From: Eunapius fragilis | Taxonomy: Eukaryota; Porifera; Demospongiae; Spongillida; Spongillidae | NCBI GenBank assembly: GCA_963681505.1 | Contig: OY811989.1 | Span: 3,585,854 to 3,649,853 of the forward strand | Direction: 5' to 3' | Length of the DNA: 64,000 nucleotides | In this document: positions 10,782-21,206 of the stretch, in pieces | How positions within the stretch are numbered: position 1 is the stretch's first letter | Layout: each line of letters starts with the position of its first letter | Made by a program: the position numbers and the translations under genes | The notes under the pieces: generated by a model | Databases searched by the model: none | What the model saw: the letters and a program-made list of their open reading frames with translations, nothing else | What the model was told of the DNA's origin: nothing

Positions 10782-11038
10782 GGTTTATGATGGATTCTTC
10801 ACAGTAAACAGTGGCTGTGTGTAAGTGTTTTCAGTTTCCTCTGGCGCCTGTCCACATGGTCTCTCTGCATCCTTCCGTCCTCTTTTTGGAGCACTCCGAC
10901 AAACCCGAGCAAAATGCCCAGGCTTACCACAGTTGTAACAATTCTAGACTGCTGGATAGTGTTGTTGTAGGCAGACATCCCCTCAGGCAAGGACATACAA
11001 TGCATAGCGGAGCTTGCCTTGAGTTACAAGTGCCTTAA
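10782..11038 (-). pseudogene. Ty3/gypsy element A gag remnant with CCHC zinc knuckle (unit 1)
   Basis: On the minus strand, 10,940-10,896 encodes CYNCGKPGHFARVCR, a CX2CX4HX4C retroviral-type zinc knuckle, followed by a basic stretch. It belongs upstream of the pol at 6,758-9,995 and is separated from it only by the nested transposon. The rest of gag and the 5' LTR are missing. Confidence 0.8.
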
Positions 11039-11074
11039 GAGAACCCCAGTAACGTAAGTAGCTAGCTTACGTAC

Positions 11075-11154
11075 AGGTGGGAGTGGGGCCGAGGAATGAG
11101 CGGTGCCATTTTTTTCCCAGCACGTGTACGTGGAGAGCCACTGCAATGTCAAGG
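11075..11154 (+). CDS. Predicted first exon of the unit 1 zinc-finger gene
   Basis: A conserved block (GTGGGGCCGAGGAATGAGCG) leads to a pyrimidine tract, CAG, and ATG at 11,147, then TCA AG and a strong donor GTACGTAG. Spliced to the acceptor before the finger exon (ACTAG|T GAA GAA ATG GCC), AG+T gives serine and stays in frame (MSSEEMANREE). The same ATG-N3-AG-donor arrangement is conserved in units 2 and 3. Only the coding end (11,147-11,154) is predicted coding; the rest would be 5' UTR. RNA evidence is lacking. Confidence 0.5.
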
Positions 11155-13490
11155 TACGTAGTTCGAAGGCATTTTTGGATTAGTGATGTTCTTGCATTGT
11201 AACCGAGGCATTCCTTTTCTCTATTTCTCTATTTCTAATTGGGCGTACAGTTTGTATGTACATATACTAATCGAACTGCGTATTAATGGCGCAATTCCAA
11301 TTTATGCACACGTCGAACGATTACCCACAAGGACCGGGCATGATTGTGCCAAGTACATAACAAGGAATCCACATGATCATACGTGAGCGTTTCCCATCGC
11401 TATCTTTATAGAGACTGTAAAATACAACATCGTCCTTACATAATGCCTCTGAAGCAGATCATGTCTGCACATTTTCAAACATGGTTTAATACCATAGCTG
11501 ATCAGGACATTTTAATAGAAATATGACCAAATTGTTTACATTCTGATTTGTGATCCAAAATAACGTTACTAATGGAGATTAATGGGATAAATTAATTAAG
11601 TTTTATATAGTAATGAACTGATAAGTTGTAATGGCAAACTTATACGACGCTAAACATGTACTGAATAATATAGGAATTAACTTTAATAATGGTCCAGAAA
11701 TAGTGAACTAAAATCAAGGCAATGATATCAAGATTCTGTGAATCAAAATAAACAATGGATAACTAATACAACTTTAACTTACAGGCTCATTCACTAATGC
11801 ACATACAATGAATGTGGTATATTTTGGATTACAGTACATAATACAGTTGTAATAATACAAAGCCGGCTCACACATCACGAATTTTAACACCTCGCACATC
11901 AAGAAAAATATGCCCTATTCATTGAGATCTACACAAACTGTTAGTGTCTTTAGCGTTACCCTATCGATCCATGCCTCCGATGCCTAATAAGATTCATTCC
12001 AGTCACTAATAGGGTTCACTCTGAACGCTCCGCTCCATTCGTGTGCCCAGAATCTCATTAACGTACGTTGCAAGCAAGCTAGGAGATTCTACCAACAGTT
12101 ATAAATCGAACATTTGCGCATTACCTTGAGTGGATGCCAACTTACTAAACATGACTAGCCTCTCCAACACCAAATAAGGTGATTACTTGTCTCATGGCCT
12201 GTAGATTGCAGTTGGTTCAGCTAGAGCTCATGGCACACAAGCACTTGGTAAGAGTTTGCAGCATTAATATCTCTTTATACTGGTGAACGGGGAGGGGGGG
12301 GTTGGGGGGGTTGCAACCCTCCCTTTTTGTCTATTACATAACACATGGAGTTATGCATTAACCATGTACACAAATGTCGGGAATGGCACCAAAAAGATCA
12401 TTTCTCATGCATGCATATTCGTTATCTCCAAAACTTCCGTGCCACATCCCCTCCTGCACCCTCCCCTTTCATTGTCTCCACCTCTCCAACCCCTCCCCCT
12501 CCACCCATCCCCCCTTTGATTAAATCCTGGATCCCACCACTGCTCCACTAGTATTGTACACAGACCATATTGAGTGTACTTGATGGACACACTCCACAAG
12601 TAGCCATCTAGCACACATAGGTGGGTGGTTTATCATTTGCTGTTGCGTTCATCATGCATAATCATGTCACCTCTGTTGCCTACACTAGTAAGCTACAGTG
12701 AACACACCTTGTTTGGTATTGGAGAGGCTAGTCGTGTTTTAGTAAGTTGGCATCCACTCAAGGTAACACGCGAATGTTTGATTTATAACTGTTGGAAGAA
12801 TCTCCTAGCTTGCTTCAACGTACGTTAATGTGATTCTGGTGCACTAATGGAGCGGAGCTTTCAGAGTGAACCCTGTTAGTGGCTGGAGTGAATCTTATTA
12901 GGGTTACGAGGCAACGATCGACAGAGTAACGCTAAGGACTGTAAAGTTGCGCCACGAACACTGGAAGCCCTCCTGATAGAGTGGACACTTACACAGTACA
13001 GTTATATCAGTGTACCAAACGATTCCCTCGAGTACAGCACACCTGCTGAAATATCCCATACAGCTACAATAACGTCCGCATACATACACAATCTAGACAG
13101 TTCTAGAAGTGCGAGCTGCTCTGTATTCAGAACCAAGTTACCACCTCATCCAGCTAGGTCTGGGTACTTAACTGTATGCCCTAACAAAGACACTAGCAAT
13201 TTATATAGATCTCAATGAAAAGGTCATATTTTCTTGATGTACAAAGTGTTGATGTACAAGATGTTACTGTACTTGAATGCGCGCACTGTGCAGAGAGAAC
13301 TTGATAAAAGTAAGCCTGTCACTGCATTATCGAAGATGGCCTAGCCAAATGCTCAACAACTGAGCACAGACAGACGGAGTTTATTATTTCTTACTAGTTA
13401 GTATGTAAGCTGTTGTGCCCACACAGCCCATATGCAAACCTCACTGCTTTAATCACTGCATTTCCCCCTCTGTATTGTACTAGTGAAGAA
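11155..13490. other. Predicted ZNF intron, unit 1
   Basis: Non-coding. It contains AT-rich DNA that is repeated at 23.9-25.1 kb and 33.6-34.9 kb, and the MITE at 12,280-12,542. Short blocks at 11,950-12,230 reappear in inverted orientation at 12,700-12,940 (CCTAATAAGATTCATTCCAG against CTGGAGTGAATCTTATTAGG). Confidence 0.5.
12280..12542. mobile_element. MITE present in all three units
   Basis: Left end near CTGGTGAACGGGGAGG with TTGCAACCCTCCC and right end TAAATCCTGGATCCCACCAC are related to the GGCGGATCCAGG terminal repeats of the 10-kb nest. Copies at 25,150-25,435 and 34,898-35,170 occupy the same site, so this insertion predates the triplication. Confidence 0.6.
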
Positions 13491-14429
13491 ATGGCCAATA
13501 GAGAGGAAGCACATCAGAGCCAACAGGTTGGAGAGATATTTTTCTCAGGGATGGGAACACATCAGTGTGAACAATGTGGAAAGACATTTTCATATCAGTC
13601 ATACCTGAAAAGACACATGCTCACTCATACAGGGGAGAAGCCACATCAGTGTGAACAATGTGGAAAGACATTTTCAGTACAGTCAAGCCTGAAAACACAC
13701 ATGCTCACTCATACAGGGGAGAAGCCACATCATTGTGAACAATGTGGAAAGAAATTTTCAGTACAGTCAAACCTGAAAAGACACATGCTCACTCATACAG
13801 GGGAGAAGCCACATCAGTGTGAACAATGTGGAAAGACATTTACAGTACAGTCAAGCCTGAAAAGACACATGTTCACTCATACAGGGGAGAAGCCACATCA
13901 GTGTGCACAATGTAGAAAGACATTTTCACTACAGTCAAACCTGAAAACACACATGCTTTTTCATAGTGGGGAGAAGCTACATCAGTGTGTACAATGTGGA
14001 AGAGCATTTTTACAACAGTCACACCTGAAACGACACATCCACACTCATGCAGGGGAGAGGCCACATCAGTGTGAACAATGTGGAAAGAAATTTTCACAAC
14101 CATCGCACCTGAAAACACACATGCTCACTCATACCAAGGAGAAGCCACATCATTGTTCACAATGTGGAAAGACATTTGCACAACAGTCCCAGCTGAAAAC
14201 ACATATGCTCACTCATACAGGGGAGAGACCATTTATCTGTTTTTGTAAGAAATCTTTCATGTCTATAACTGGATTAAAGTCCCACTGCCGAATACATTGT
14301 GATGAGAGGTTGAAATGCCAGAACAGAGGATGCTCCAGATCATTTTTATACATGAAAGGGTTGATGTATCATCTCAGGTTCTGCAAACATAGCAGTGAGA
14401 GTGACAGGTCTTCCAGTGTTTATAGCTGA
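13491..14429 (+). CDS. C2H2 zinc-finger protein, unit 1 copy (8 canonical + 2 atypical fingers)
   Basis: 312 residues from ATG 13,491 (the ORF is open further upstream, but TTTCCCCCTC...ACTAG just before looks like a splice acceptor). A short acidic/polar leader (MANREEAHQSQQVGEIF) is followed by eight CX2CX12HX3H fingers with TGEKP-type linkers, then two atypical fingers (one with CX1C, one with CX4C) and a Ser-rich tail. It is probably a sequence-specific DNA-binding protein in the nucleus; no effector domain is visible. Compared with the unit 2 copy it lacks exactly one 28-residue finger. Confidence 0.88.
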   Translation: MANREEAHQSQQVGEIFFSGMGTHQCEQCGKTFSYQSYLKRHMLTHTGEKPHQCEQCGKTFSVQSSLKTHMLTHTGEKPHHCEQCGKKFSVQSNLKRHMLTHTGEKPHQCEQCGKTFTVQSSLKRHMFTHTGEKPHQCAQCRKTFSLQSNLKTHMLFHSGEKLHQCVQCGRAFLQQSHLKRHIHTHAGERPHQCEQCGKKFSQPSHLKTHMLTHTKEKPHHCSQCGKTFAQQSQLKTHMLTHTGERPFICFCKKSFMSITGLKSHCRIHCDERLKCQNRGCSRSFLYMKGLMYHLRFCKHSSESDRSSSVYS

Positions 14430-15589
14430 CTGAGTCGGCATATGTTGTCATGTTTTTTTGGAATTGTATTTTTAAAATGTATCATATGTAAATTAATGTG
14501 GTGGTAAAAATACATATTTTAATAATATTAAAAATAATACATATCATGCTGAATTGGGCTGGAAACATATTGCACTGGTGGTAGAGAGTTAAGGAGCTTG
14601 AAGTGCACAAGTAGCCACACACTTGTCCATTCACGGGAATGTCTGAATCCAAAGATATATTGCATGGCTCCTTAGGCCATCCTACTCACATTTTGCCTCA
14701 TTAATACAATGGTCAAATGTGGAGGGCCTCTACTTTGCCAAGAAAAAATATATTAAGCTACATTCACTTGTTACAAACCAATACCAAGTAGAATATTACA
14801 TGTACATAAAAAAAGAAGAGAAAACACACACGCGCACACAAAACATTTTCAGCCCTCGCCCACTGAATGCTGAAACTTAGCACGGGATAACAAGGCTCTG
14901 GCATTGCAGTGAACTAGGGTGAGGTTCAGTTGTTAGGAAATTAAATGTTTGGTGTTATGCACACCTTGCATGCTACCTGAGAAACAGACCACAGGCAGAA
15001 ATTAATTATAGCCAACTAAGGCAGACAAAAGGGTGCTAGGTGCTAATAACTCCACTCTGATCGTGTTGTGATGTATACATATTTGGAGTATGACAGGGAT
15101 TCAAAAGACTGTTGTATTGTCATGACAACTCCAGGGACACATCCTTTGACAAACCTATAAAATATAATCCTGCAGATGGCTTCTGACTATGCCACTGGAT
15201 GAGAACAACTGCAGGGTTACGCATCTCTGTTGTGTGGACATGAGGTAATATTGGAAGTGTGGTCATAATTAGTTGCCTCAGCCATGTTCGGTCAGTCTGC
15301 TGATTACTATAGAGCAACTATGGATCTTACCTTGCAATCACAGTGTTCTTCTGCTACTATGAATTGGTAATAACTAAATGCAGCCCCCCCCCCATGGTTT
15401 TGAAAGTTATCTAAGCCTCTGCGTTTGGCCCTTGAATGTCTTTTAGTCAAGATTACATTGATTTGTGGGTAAAGGAAAGTTATGGCAGAAATCAACAAAG
15501 TAGTCCCTGAACATGCGGGTTGGCTGTGTTGACAAATGTACTGTGATGTCCCCAATCATCCATGTTATGGTGCCATAAGGTGTCAATTA
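14430..15589. other. Between ZNF and NuMA exon 26 copy, unit 1
   Basis: 3' flank of the ZNF gene and of the opposite-strand NuMA terminal exon. It is nearly identical to 27,394-28,580 in unit 2 but mostly missing from unit 3. No coding signal was seen. Confidence 0.5.
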
Positions 15590-15850
15590 GAAAATAGAGT
15601 GTGGCGCCGAAGGCGCCAAGTACGGCGCCGCAGGCGCCCACATTTAGCCAAGATGGCGTTTATTAAGGAAGGGGTGAGTTATAAGTTTCAATGAAGAGTG
15701 TCGGGAGGGAGAGACGGGTGCAATTTGAGGGCAGATTCGGAGAGGGGGTGAAAAGTTGGGTCGGCGTAGCGGGCCTTCGGCCCCCCCTCCCTTGCCCTAA
15801 GCCCTAACTTTTTCTTCTACCACTCACAGTCCTTCGGACTGTTTGTGTTA
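15590..15850. mobile_element. GC-rich insertion private to unit 1
   Basis: About 255 bp absent from the homologous position in unit 2 (GTGTCAAG...TATGTCATAG near 28,572). It starts with paired hairpins (GGCGCCGAAGGCGCC and GGCGCCGCAGGCGCC) and ends CAGTCCTTCGGACTG. There is no ORF or clear terminal repeat. It could be a SINE-like or foldback element. Confidence 0.5.
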
Positions 15851-16007
15851 TGTCATAGTATGAACATTGATAGCATCCTTGCCCTACTAGAATGGGTGGG
15901 ATCAGCTTGTTATTTACAAACTAGTTGGTTTGGTATCTAACTGTTAGTGAAAAATATATGCTGCACATGTATAGAAACACAAAGAATTTTTGATCAACAA
16001 CAAATAT

Positions 16008-17517
16008 TCAATTGGTTGATGTTAATACTTTCTGTGCTCTTGCTAGCTGAGGCTTAGAAGGGGCCTTCTTATCCGGATGGGCCAACAACTTTGGAGGCAG
16101 TAGTCGGACCTGGCAGAGGATGTGCTTTCTTCTCCTTTTCCCTTGCCTCTTGTCTTTGGACCAGTCTTTTTGGCAGCTGAGGTGGCCCCTGGACACCATC
16201 CGATGAGAATGACACCTCAAAGGAAGTTCCAAGACCCATTGGTTCTCTGGTCACTTCTGGTCCCTTTGCATTTTCCTTTTCATCAAGGAACTCTCTCAGC
16301 TTCATTCCACAGGGCATCGTGGTTAACCTTCTTGTGATAGCATGTTGTAGTAGTGGTGCACTCGGTGTTTGTGGTGCACTTAGTCGCCTCTTGGTTGCCA
16401 CCGGGCTTCCAGCAGAGGGACCAACCTTATCCTTTAAAAGCTTCCGCTTCAGGGCTGTCTCGTCACTGGGGATATTGAACTGCATGGACTGGGGCCTGCT
16501 CCTGAGTCTGGCAGGCTGAGTACCTGACTTGATACGCTCATCCGAAATGCTGGGACTCTGCACCTGCAGTTCCACTGGGTAGCTGGATTTGAGGTGAGGG
16601 AGGGTCTTTGTGTTCCTCCTCTGAAGTTCCCTGATCCGCTCAGCACTGTCCTCCTCCGGAATCGAGAGAAGCAGTGGTGCAGGTCTGTTAGGTGGCCCAC
16701 ATGTGGCCTCCATGAGTACAGAAGACAGGAGTGTCTCCCTCCTTGAGACAGGATCAATACCTTCATTGAATACAACTGGTATACTCTCCTTCACGGCCGC
16801 ATCAAAATTTCTGGAAAGGTGACGTACAATCCTCTTTTCTGCTATTGTCCGGCTGTTTGCATCACCGTCCTGCTTAGCAGCATGCTGGCAATGGATGGAA
16901 GGGTTATATGTGAGTGTCACATGATTCCTGCCATGTTCAATGTCCCGCAACTGTTGTTCAGCATAAGCCAACTGAACCCGGAGGCTCTTCACCTCTGCTG
17001 CAAGCCTATTGGTCTGCTTTTTTCCTTCTCCAGTGATGAGCTCAGATTCCTCATATGTTCATCTCTTTCAGATTGGATCACTTTGATGTGTTGCGACATA
17101 TTCTGGACCCTATCAGACTCTGCAAGGTAAGCTTCCTTGTATTGCAGCGCTGCTGGACCTTTTCTGATTCCTTCAAAAATGCCTCCTTGAATTCTGACAG
17201 CTGCTGAACCTTCTCCGACTCCTTTGTGTAAGCCTCCTTGTATTCAGACATCTGCTGGACTATCTCTGACTCCCTGGCATGTGCTTCCTTATACTCTACA
17301 CATGTTCAGTCTGCCTCGTGCTTCATTTCGTGAACATGCTGCAATTCCTCATGAAGCTGACTGCCTCTTTAGCAGGGCACAGTTTTCTTTCTGGAGCTCA
17401 CCACATTGTTTTTCATAAAGTCCGGCCTGTTGAGCAAGCTTGTCTTTCGATAAGGAAAGTTCCGTTCTACATTCAGAGCACTCATTCTCCAGCTTACAGT
17501 GCATGGTCTGTGTGATA
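16008..17517 (-). pseudogene. NuMA terminal exon copy, unit 1 (frameshifted)
   Basis: Homologous to exon 26 of the NUMA1-like gene (37,554-39,074). It is broken by several small indels: a 12-nt loss near the start (NDAI codons missing), a 2-nt loss near 17,352, single-base losses near 17,145 and 17,025, and a 2-nt gain near 16,070 that changes the C-terminus. The acceptor CACACAG and the LGN-binding-type motif (RIRELQRRN...PHLKSSYP) remain recognisable. Confidence 0.85.
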
Positions 17518-17772
17518 ACACAGGGAGCAATAACTAATGTTACAGGATACATCTGCACAAAATTAAAATACACATTACATCACTAGCTACAACTGTATTT
17601 CATATTCTAAAGTTACATTGCCCCGTGTTCCTAACATATCCAGTACATGTACATTGGCCCTACATTAGTCCTACATGTATTACAATTTTATTGCTGCTTA
17701 ACAAATTATTATTTCACAACTAGAAATACAACCCCCCCCCCCCTCCATCCCTCACTAATTCATTCAGGTTAC

Positions 17773-17940
17773 CTTTTCATTATCCAGGTGTTCAGTGACC
17801 TTCTTTAGTTGTCCCTCTAGTGCCTTGCAATGCTCACGGTGTCTTGTGTTCTCATCTTGGAATTGACGATGAGTGAAGTTTAGTTCTGCCATGGCGTGGT
17901 TGTTAACAGCAACCTGACGCTGGGCATTTGCAACCTCTAT
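17773..17940 (-). pseudogene. NuMA exon 25 copy, unit 1
   Basis: 168 nt, same length as the unit 3 exon, with acceptor ...TTAG and donor GTAACC. It is open in frame by itself, but it leads into the frameshifted exon 26 copy. Confidence 0.75.
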
Positions 17941-18084
17941 CTAATGAGTACATTGTTGGTGCACATATCACGTAAACCCATACATACACATACACGCGTC
18001 ATGTACACAGAATACACTTATATGTGCAACACACATGGCACATCAGATATGCATACACTGGCATATAACACACATGCACTGTAC

Positions 18085-18264
18085 CTCTAACTGCAGCTTT
18101 GCATCAGTAAGGGTTTGGAGTTCATTTGTTGTCAGCTGGAGATCAGCCTGTAAGTTTTGCATAGTCATTAGACGTTCTTCTTCATTGGACTTGGCGTCTG
18201 ACTCCAGCTTTGTTCGCTCATGTTCAATAGCAGCTGAGCGCGATTCTAATTCTCTACATTTAGC
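18085..18264 (-). pseudogene. NuMA exon 24 copy, unit 1
   Basis: 180 nt encoding a coiled-coil segment (AKCRELESRSAAIEHE...DAKLQLE) with intact splice borders (GCAG acceptor, GTACAG donor). It duplicates 39,647-39,826. Confidence 0.75.
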
Positions 18265-18984
18265 CTGCAATATTAAATGGAAAAGATGAGAAATTATGCA
18301 TTGTGTCAATAATAACTGAAGTCTCCAACAGCATCGAGAAAGTTTATTGCAACCTGACCAAATTATTAATAAGCCGAAATATCATGGTCCATGCAGTAGT
18401 AGATAGGGTATTCTAACTGCTATTTTGGGATCTGATTTTATCACTGTGCCGAGTCCCAATTTTTCACGTTGAAAGATAGTTCAATTTATTTTTAATTCAA
18501 TTCTTGATTTTTTTTCACCACTGTAATCAGTTTCTATCGGACATGAGGCATCCATAACAGAACTACCGCATTTTTGTGTTCTGCAACTACACATAAATTA
18601 AAAGTTTTTGCCCTTTCCACATGGCTTGTGTGAACATGTAAATAATTTAAGCAGCACATGTTTTGCTGGCCTATACTGCCTGCTTGGTATAAAATAGCTA
18701 TTTCAAGTAATAACTTGAGCCCAGATTCTTGAGTTGACATAGGAATATTTATTTTCTAGTAGTCCTTTTCTAATACGGAGGCGGTGCGAAGCAATTTCAA
18801 ATTTAATCGTTGTGTTTTGCTACTTCATGTTGATATAACCCAATAACTTAGTAAACATGTAGTTTGAGAAAATATGTGGGAAGTTGTTATGGATGCCTCC
18901 AATCTCATAGAAACTGATTTGTGTGTATGTTTTACATAGTATTCATTAATAATAATTCCATTCTGCATATAATACGTATATAAC
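18265..18984. other. Duplicated NuMA intron DNA, unit 1
   Basis: No gene. It aligns with 31,000-31,745 and 39,827-40,500, which are intron sequence between exons 24 and 23 of the NUMA1-like gene. Confidence 0.6.
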
Positions 18985-20095
18985 ACATTACATAGAAAAC
19001 TTCAAAAGATATCCTGGAGGCCAAGGGAGGGCACATCTTGCCAATAATGCTCTAGCAATGGCCCGAACCGGGGTGAAGTTCAGCCTGCTACATAGCTCAA
19101 CGAGCACCTTACCTTTGTGGGAAGTGGTGATGATGGCCGGGTGAGAAGCTAGGTGAGAGAAAGTAGATTGGGCTTCCCTACCCCAGTTTCCATAAGTCTC
19201 TACCACAAGTGGGATACACACCCAACCCAGCTCTGAACACTTGGGGTCGTTTGCTCAATGCTTCCTGGCCTCCACCTCCTCTGCTGCAGCCCCATCAGAC
19301 AAGCTTGCTGCTGTTAGGATAGAAGGGATTAATGGAGAGGTCACTGTGATGTCAAGGGCAGCATGTTTCCCTCTATCCCGATTGAGAACATGTACATCCG
19401 CTGGCCGGGTGCAGCTTAAGTCTGGTTAAATGCCACTGCCTGACTCTACTCTCACTCCAAGATGGGCGATGGCAAAACTCAACAATCACGTTACGTAGAT
19501 GGTTATGGCAAGTAACGACATCACCACCCCGTTTACATGTAAAGCGTGGTTGTCAAGGCGGTCAAGAGCGAAGCCAGGGCACAGAGAGCACGAGGAGCCC
19601 CTAGCTGTGTCTATCCCTAGCCACCATTGGATGGAGATTTGCAGTTCATTAGGGTCACGGTGTAGGTTGAGGCCAGGAAAAGGTGTGACCAGTAGCCAGG
19701 ATGCAGCATGAGGTGCTGACACAGAGAGCAAAGAGATCAACCGTGTGAGATAGGTGTGGATTCTGTGCATCACCAAAGCCGGAAGCACAAAGGGAGGCAA
19801 TATAGGCAGCTGAGGAGTGGTGGGAAACTGAGCGAAGCCCAGGACCTCCATGTGACTCAGATTCAGTTGGGCCTACTGCCATGCATGATCCGTAACTTCT
19901 ACAGCTATACTCTGTGCGAAGCACTGCCTAACCTCAACATCAAACAGCTGAAGTGCCTCTGAGACTAAATTTGGCGGGGTAGCTCTAGCCAAATGGATTA
20001 ATTTACAGTAGCTCCCACACAAACGAAGCAGAATCAAGGCAACCTGAGGGTCCGATGCCCCTACTTCTAGCATTAATATGTAAATGAATGTATGC
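18985..20095 (-). mobile_element. 5'-truncated non-LTR retrotransposon fragment, unit 1
   Basis: On the minus strand this is the C-terminal part of a LINE-type polyprotein. A HAASWLLVTPFPGLNLH block and a Cys-rich stretch (CSLCPGFALDRL) are followed by LDITVTSPL..., then VETYGNWGREAQSTFSHLAS and CSRLNFTPVRAIARALLARC. These blocks are familiar from long retroelement proteins of sponges and cnidarians. Frameshifts break it. It is absent from unit 3. Confidence 0.7.
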
Positions 20096-20251
20096 AAAAA
20101 AAATATTCTTCACCAAACTGAGTCAATTTCTAACTTGAAAAATTGAAGCCCTAAACCAGTGAATAATATCGTAACCGCTAATGTCAGTGATGGATCCTTC
20201 ACAGTAAACAGTGTGTGAGTGTTTTCAGTTTCCTCGGGCGCCTGTCCAGAT

Positions 20252-20369
20252 CAGTGGCAGTACCTTATATGAAAGGGGGGGGGGGGGGGGGGGGGGGGTT
20301 GCAACCCCCAACCCCCCCAACCCCCCCCCCCCCCCCCCCCCTCCTGTATCCGCCTCTGATCCGCCCTTT
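20252..20369. mobile_element. Small MITE in the gag remnant, shared with unit 3
   Basis: Starts CAGTGGCAGTACC and contains a G-run, GTTGCAACCCCC, a C-run and GTATCCGCCTCTG. CAGAT flanks it on both sides. Unit 1 retains the empty site (CCTGTCCACATGGTCTC). The homologous copy in unit 3 is at 33,023-33,124. Confidence 0.65.
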
Positions 20370-20529
20370 CAGATGGTTTCAGATGGTCTCTCTACATCAT
20401 TCCGTCCTCTTCTTGGAGCACTCCGACAAACCCGAGCTAAATGCCCAGGCTTACCGCAGATGCAACAAATCTAGACTGCTGGATAGTGTTGTTGTAGGCA
20501 GGCATCCCCTTAGGCAAGGACATACCATA

Positions 20530-20811
20530 CAGTGGCGGATACATGGGGGGGGGGGGGGGGGGGGGGGGGGGGTCGGTGGTGTCCGGACCCCCCCCCCCCC
20601 GTCCCCCGCCTCAGATCTGATGATGAATAAAATTGAGTATCAATACTATTAACGAAAGCAATTAACAACACCCCACGTGATATAGCGTATCATCCAGTGC
20701 ACAAGTGCGGAACCCCCAAAAGCTTCCGCGCCACCCCCTCCCGCACCCCCCTCCCCCCTGTTGATTATTCATGACGGACCCCCCCTTCCAAAATTCCTGT
20801 GTCCGCCCCTG
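20530..20811. mobile_element. MITE private to unit 2
   Basis: Ends CAGTGGCGGATAC and GTGTCCGCCCCTG are inverted repeats. The flanks CCATA/GCATA suggest a 5-bp target duplication with one change. Units 1 and 3 have the uninterrupted site (CATACAATGCATAGCGG). A long G-run is followed by a C-run inside. Confidence 0.7.
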
Positions 20812-20859
20812 GCATAGCGGAGCTTGCCTTGCGTTGTGCCTTCAGAGATAACCGTACAG

Positions 20860-20973
20860 GTAGGAGTGGGGCCGAGGAATGAGCGGTAAATTAAAATATA
20901 CGGTGCCATTTTTCCCATTTCTTTTCCAGCACGTGTTCGTGGAAAGTGGACCCTGAACGACTGCAATGTCAAG
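20860..20973 (+). CDS. Predicted first exon of the unit 2 zinc-finger gene
   Basis: Same architecture as in unit 1: conserved GTGGGGCCGAGGAATGAGCG block, CCAG, ATG at 20,966, TCA AG, donor GTACGTAG at 20,974. Spliced in frame to the acceptor before 26,371 it would add MSSEE. Only the last 8 nt are coding. Confidence 0.5.
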
Positions 20974-21206
20974 GTACGTAGTTTGAAGGCATTTTGGATT
21001 AGTGATGTTGTTATGATATTGCCGCCAGAGAGGTGTGGCATTTGATTGTAACCGAGGCATTCCTTTTCTTTTTTTTTCTTACTGGGCGTACTTTTGTATG
21101 TAGGTGTATACCGTAAGGTCATACTAAATCGAACCGCGTATTAATGGCGCAGTTCCAATTTATGCACACGTTGAACGATTACCCACAAGGACCGGACCTG
21201 ATATCG

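Larger units (their letters stand above)
10000..20170. repeat. Triplicated segment, unit 1
   Basis: First of three tandem units. The left edge is in gypsy element A (TAACCGCTAATG at 10,000) and the right edge is a NuMA intron (TTGAAGCCCTAAACCAGTGA near 20,140). Contents in order: gag remnant, ZNF exon 1, ZNF exon 2, NuMA exons 26, 25 and 24 (minus strand), LINE fragment. Private insertions: the nested transposon at 10,012-10,769 and the GC-rich element at 15,590-15,850. Confidence 0.85.

Noticed and set aside
6640-11040. LTR pair for gypsy element A
   Set aside because: I searched for a direct repeat ending CA/beginning TG around the pol and gag remnants and saw none; gag and pol are also split by a later insertion.
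13873-14118. Minus-strand 81-codon ORFs opposite the zinc fingers (also 26,837-27,082 and 36,257-36,610)
   Set aside because: Antisense reading of repeated finger codons; identical periodicity to the fingers.
20215-20652. Pro- and Gly-rich ORFs across G/C runs (also at 10,066-10,355 and 32,990-33,308)
   Set aside because: Homopolymer translation within MITEs, not genes.
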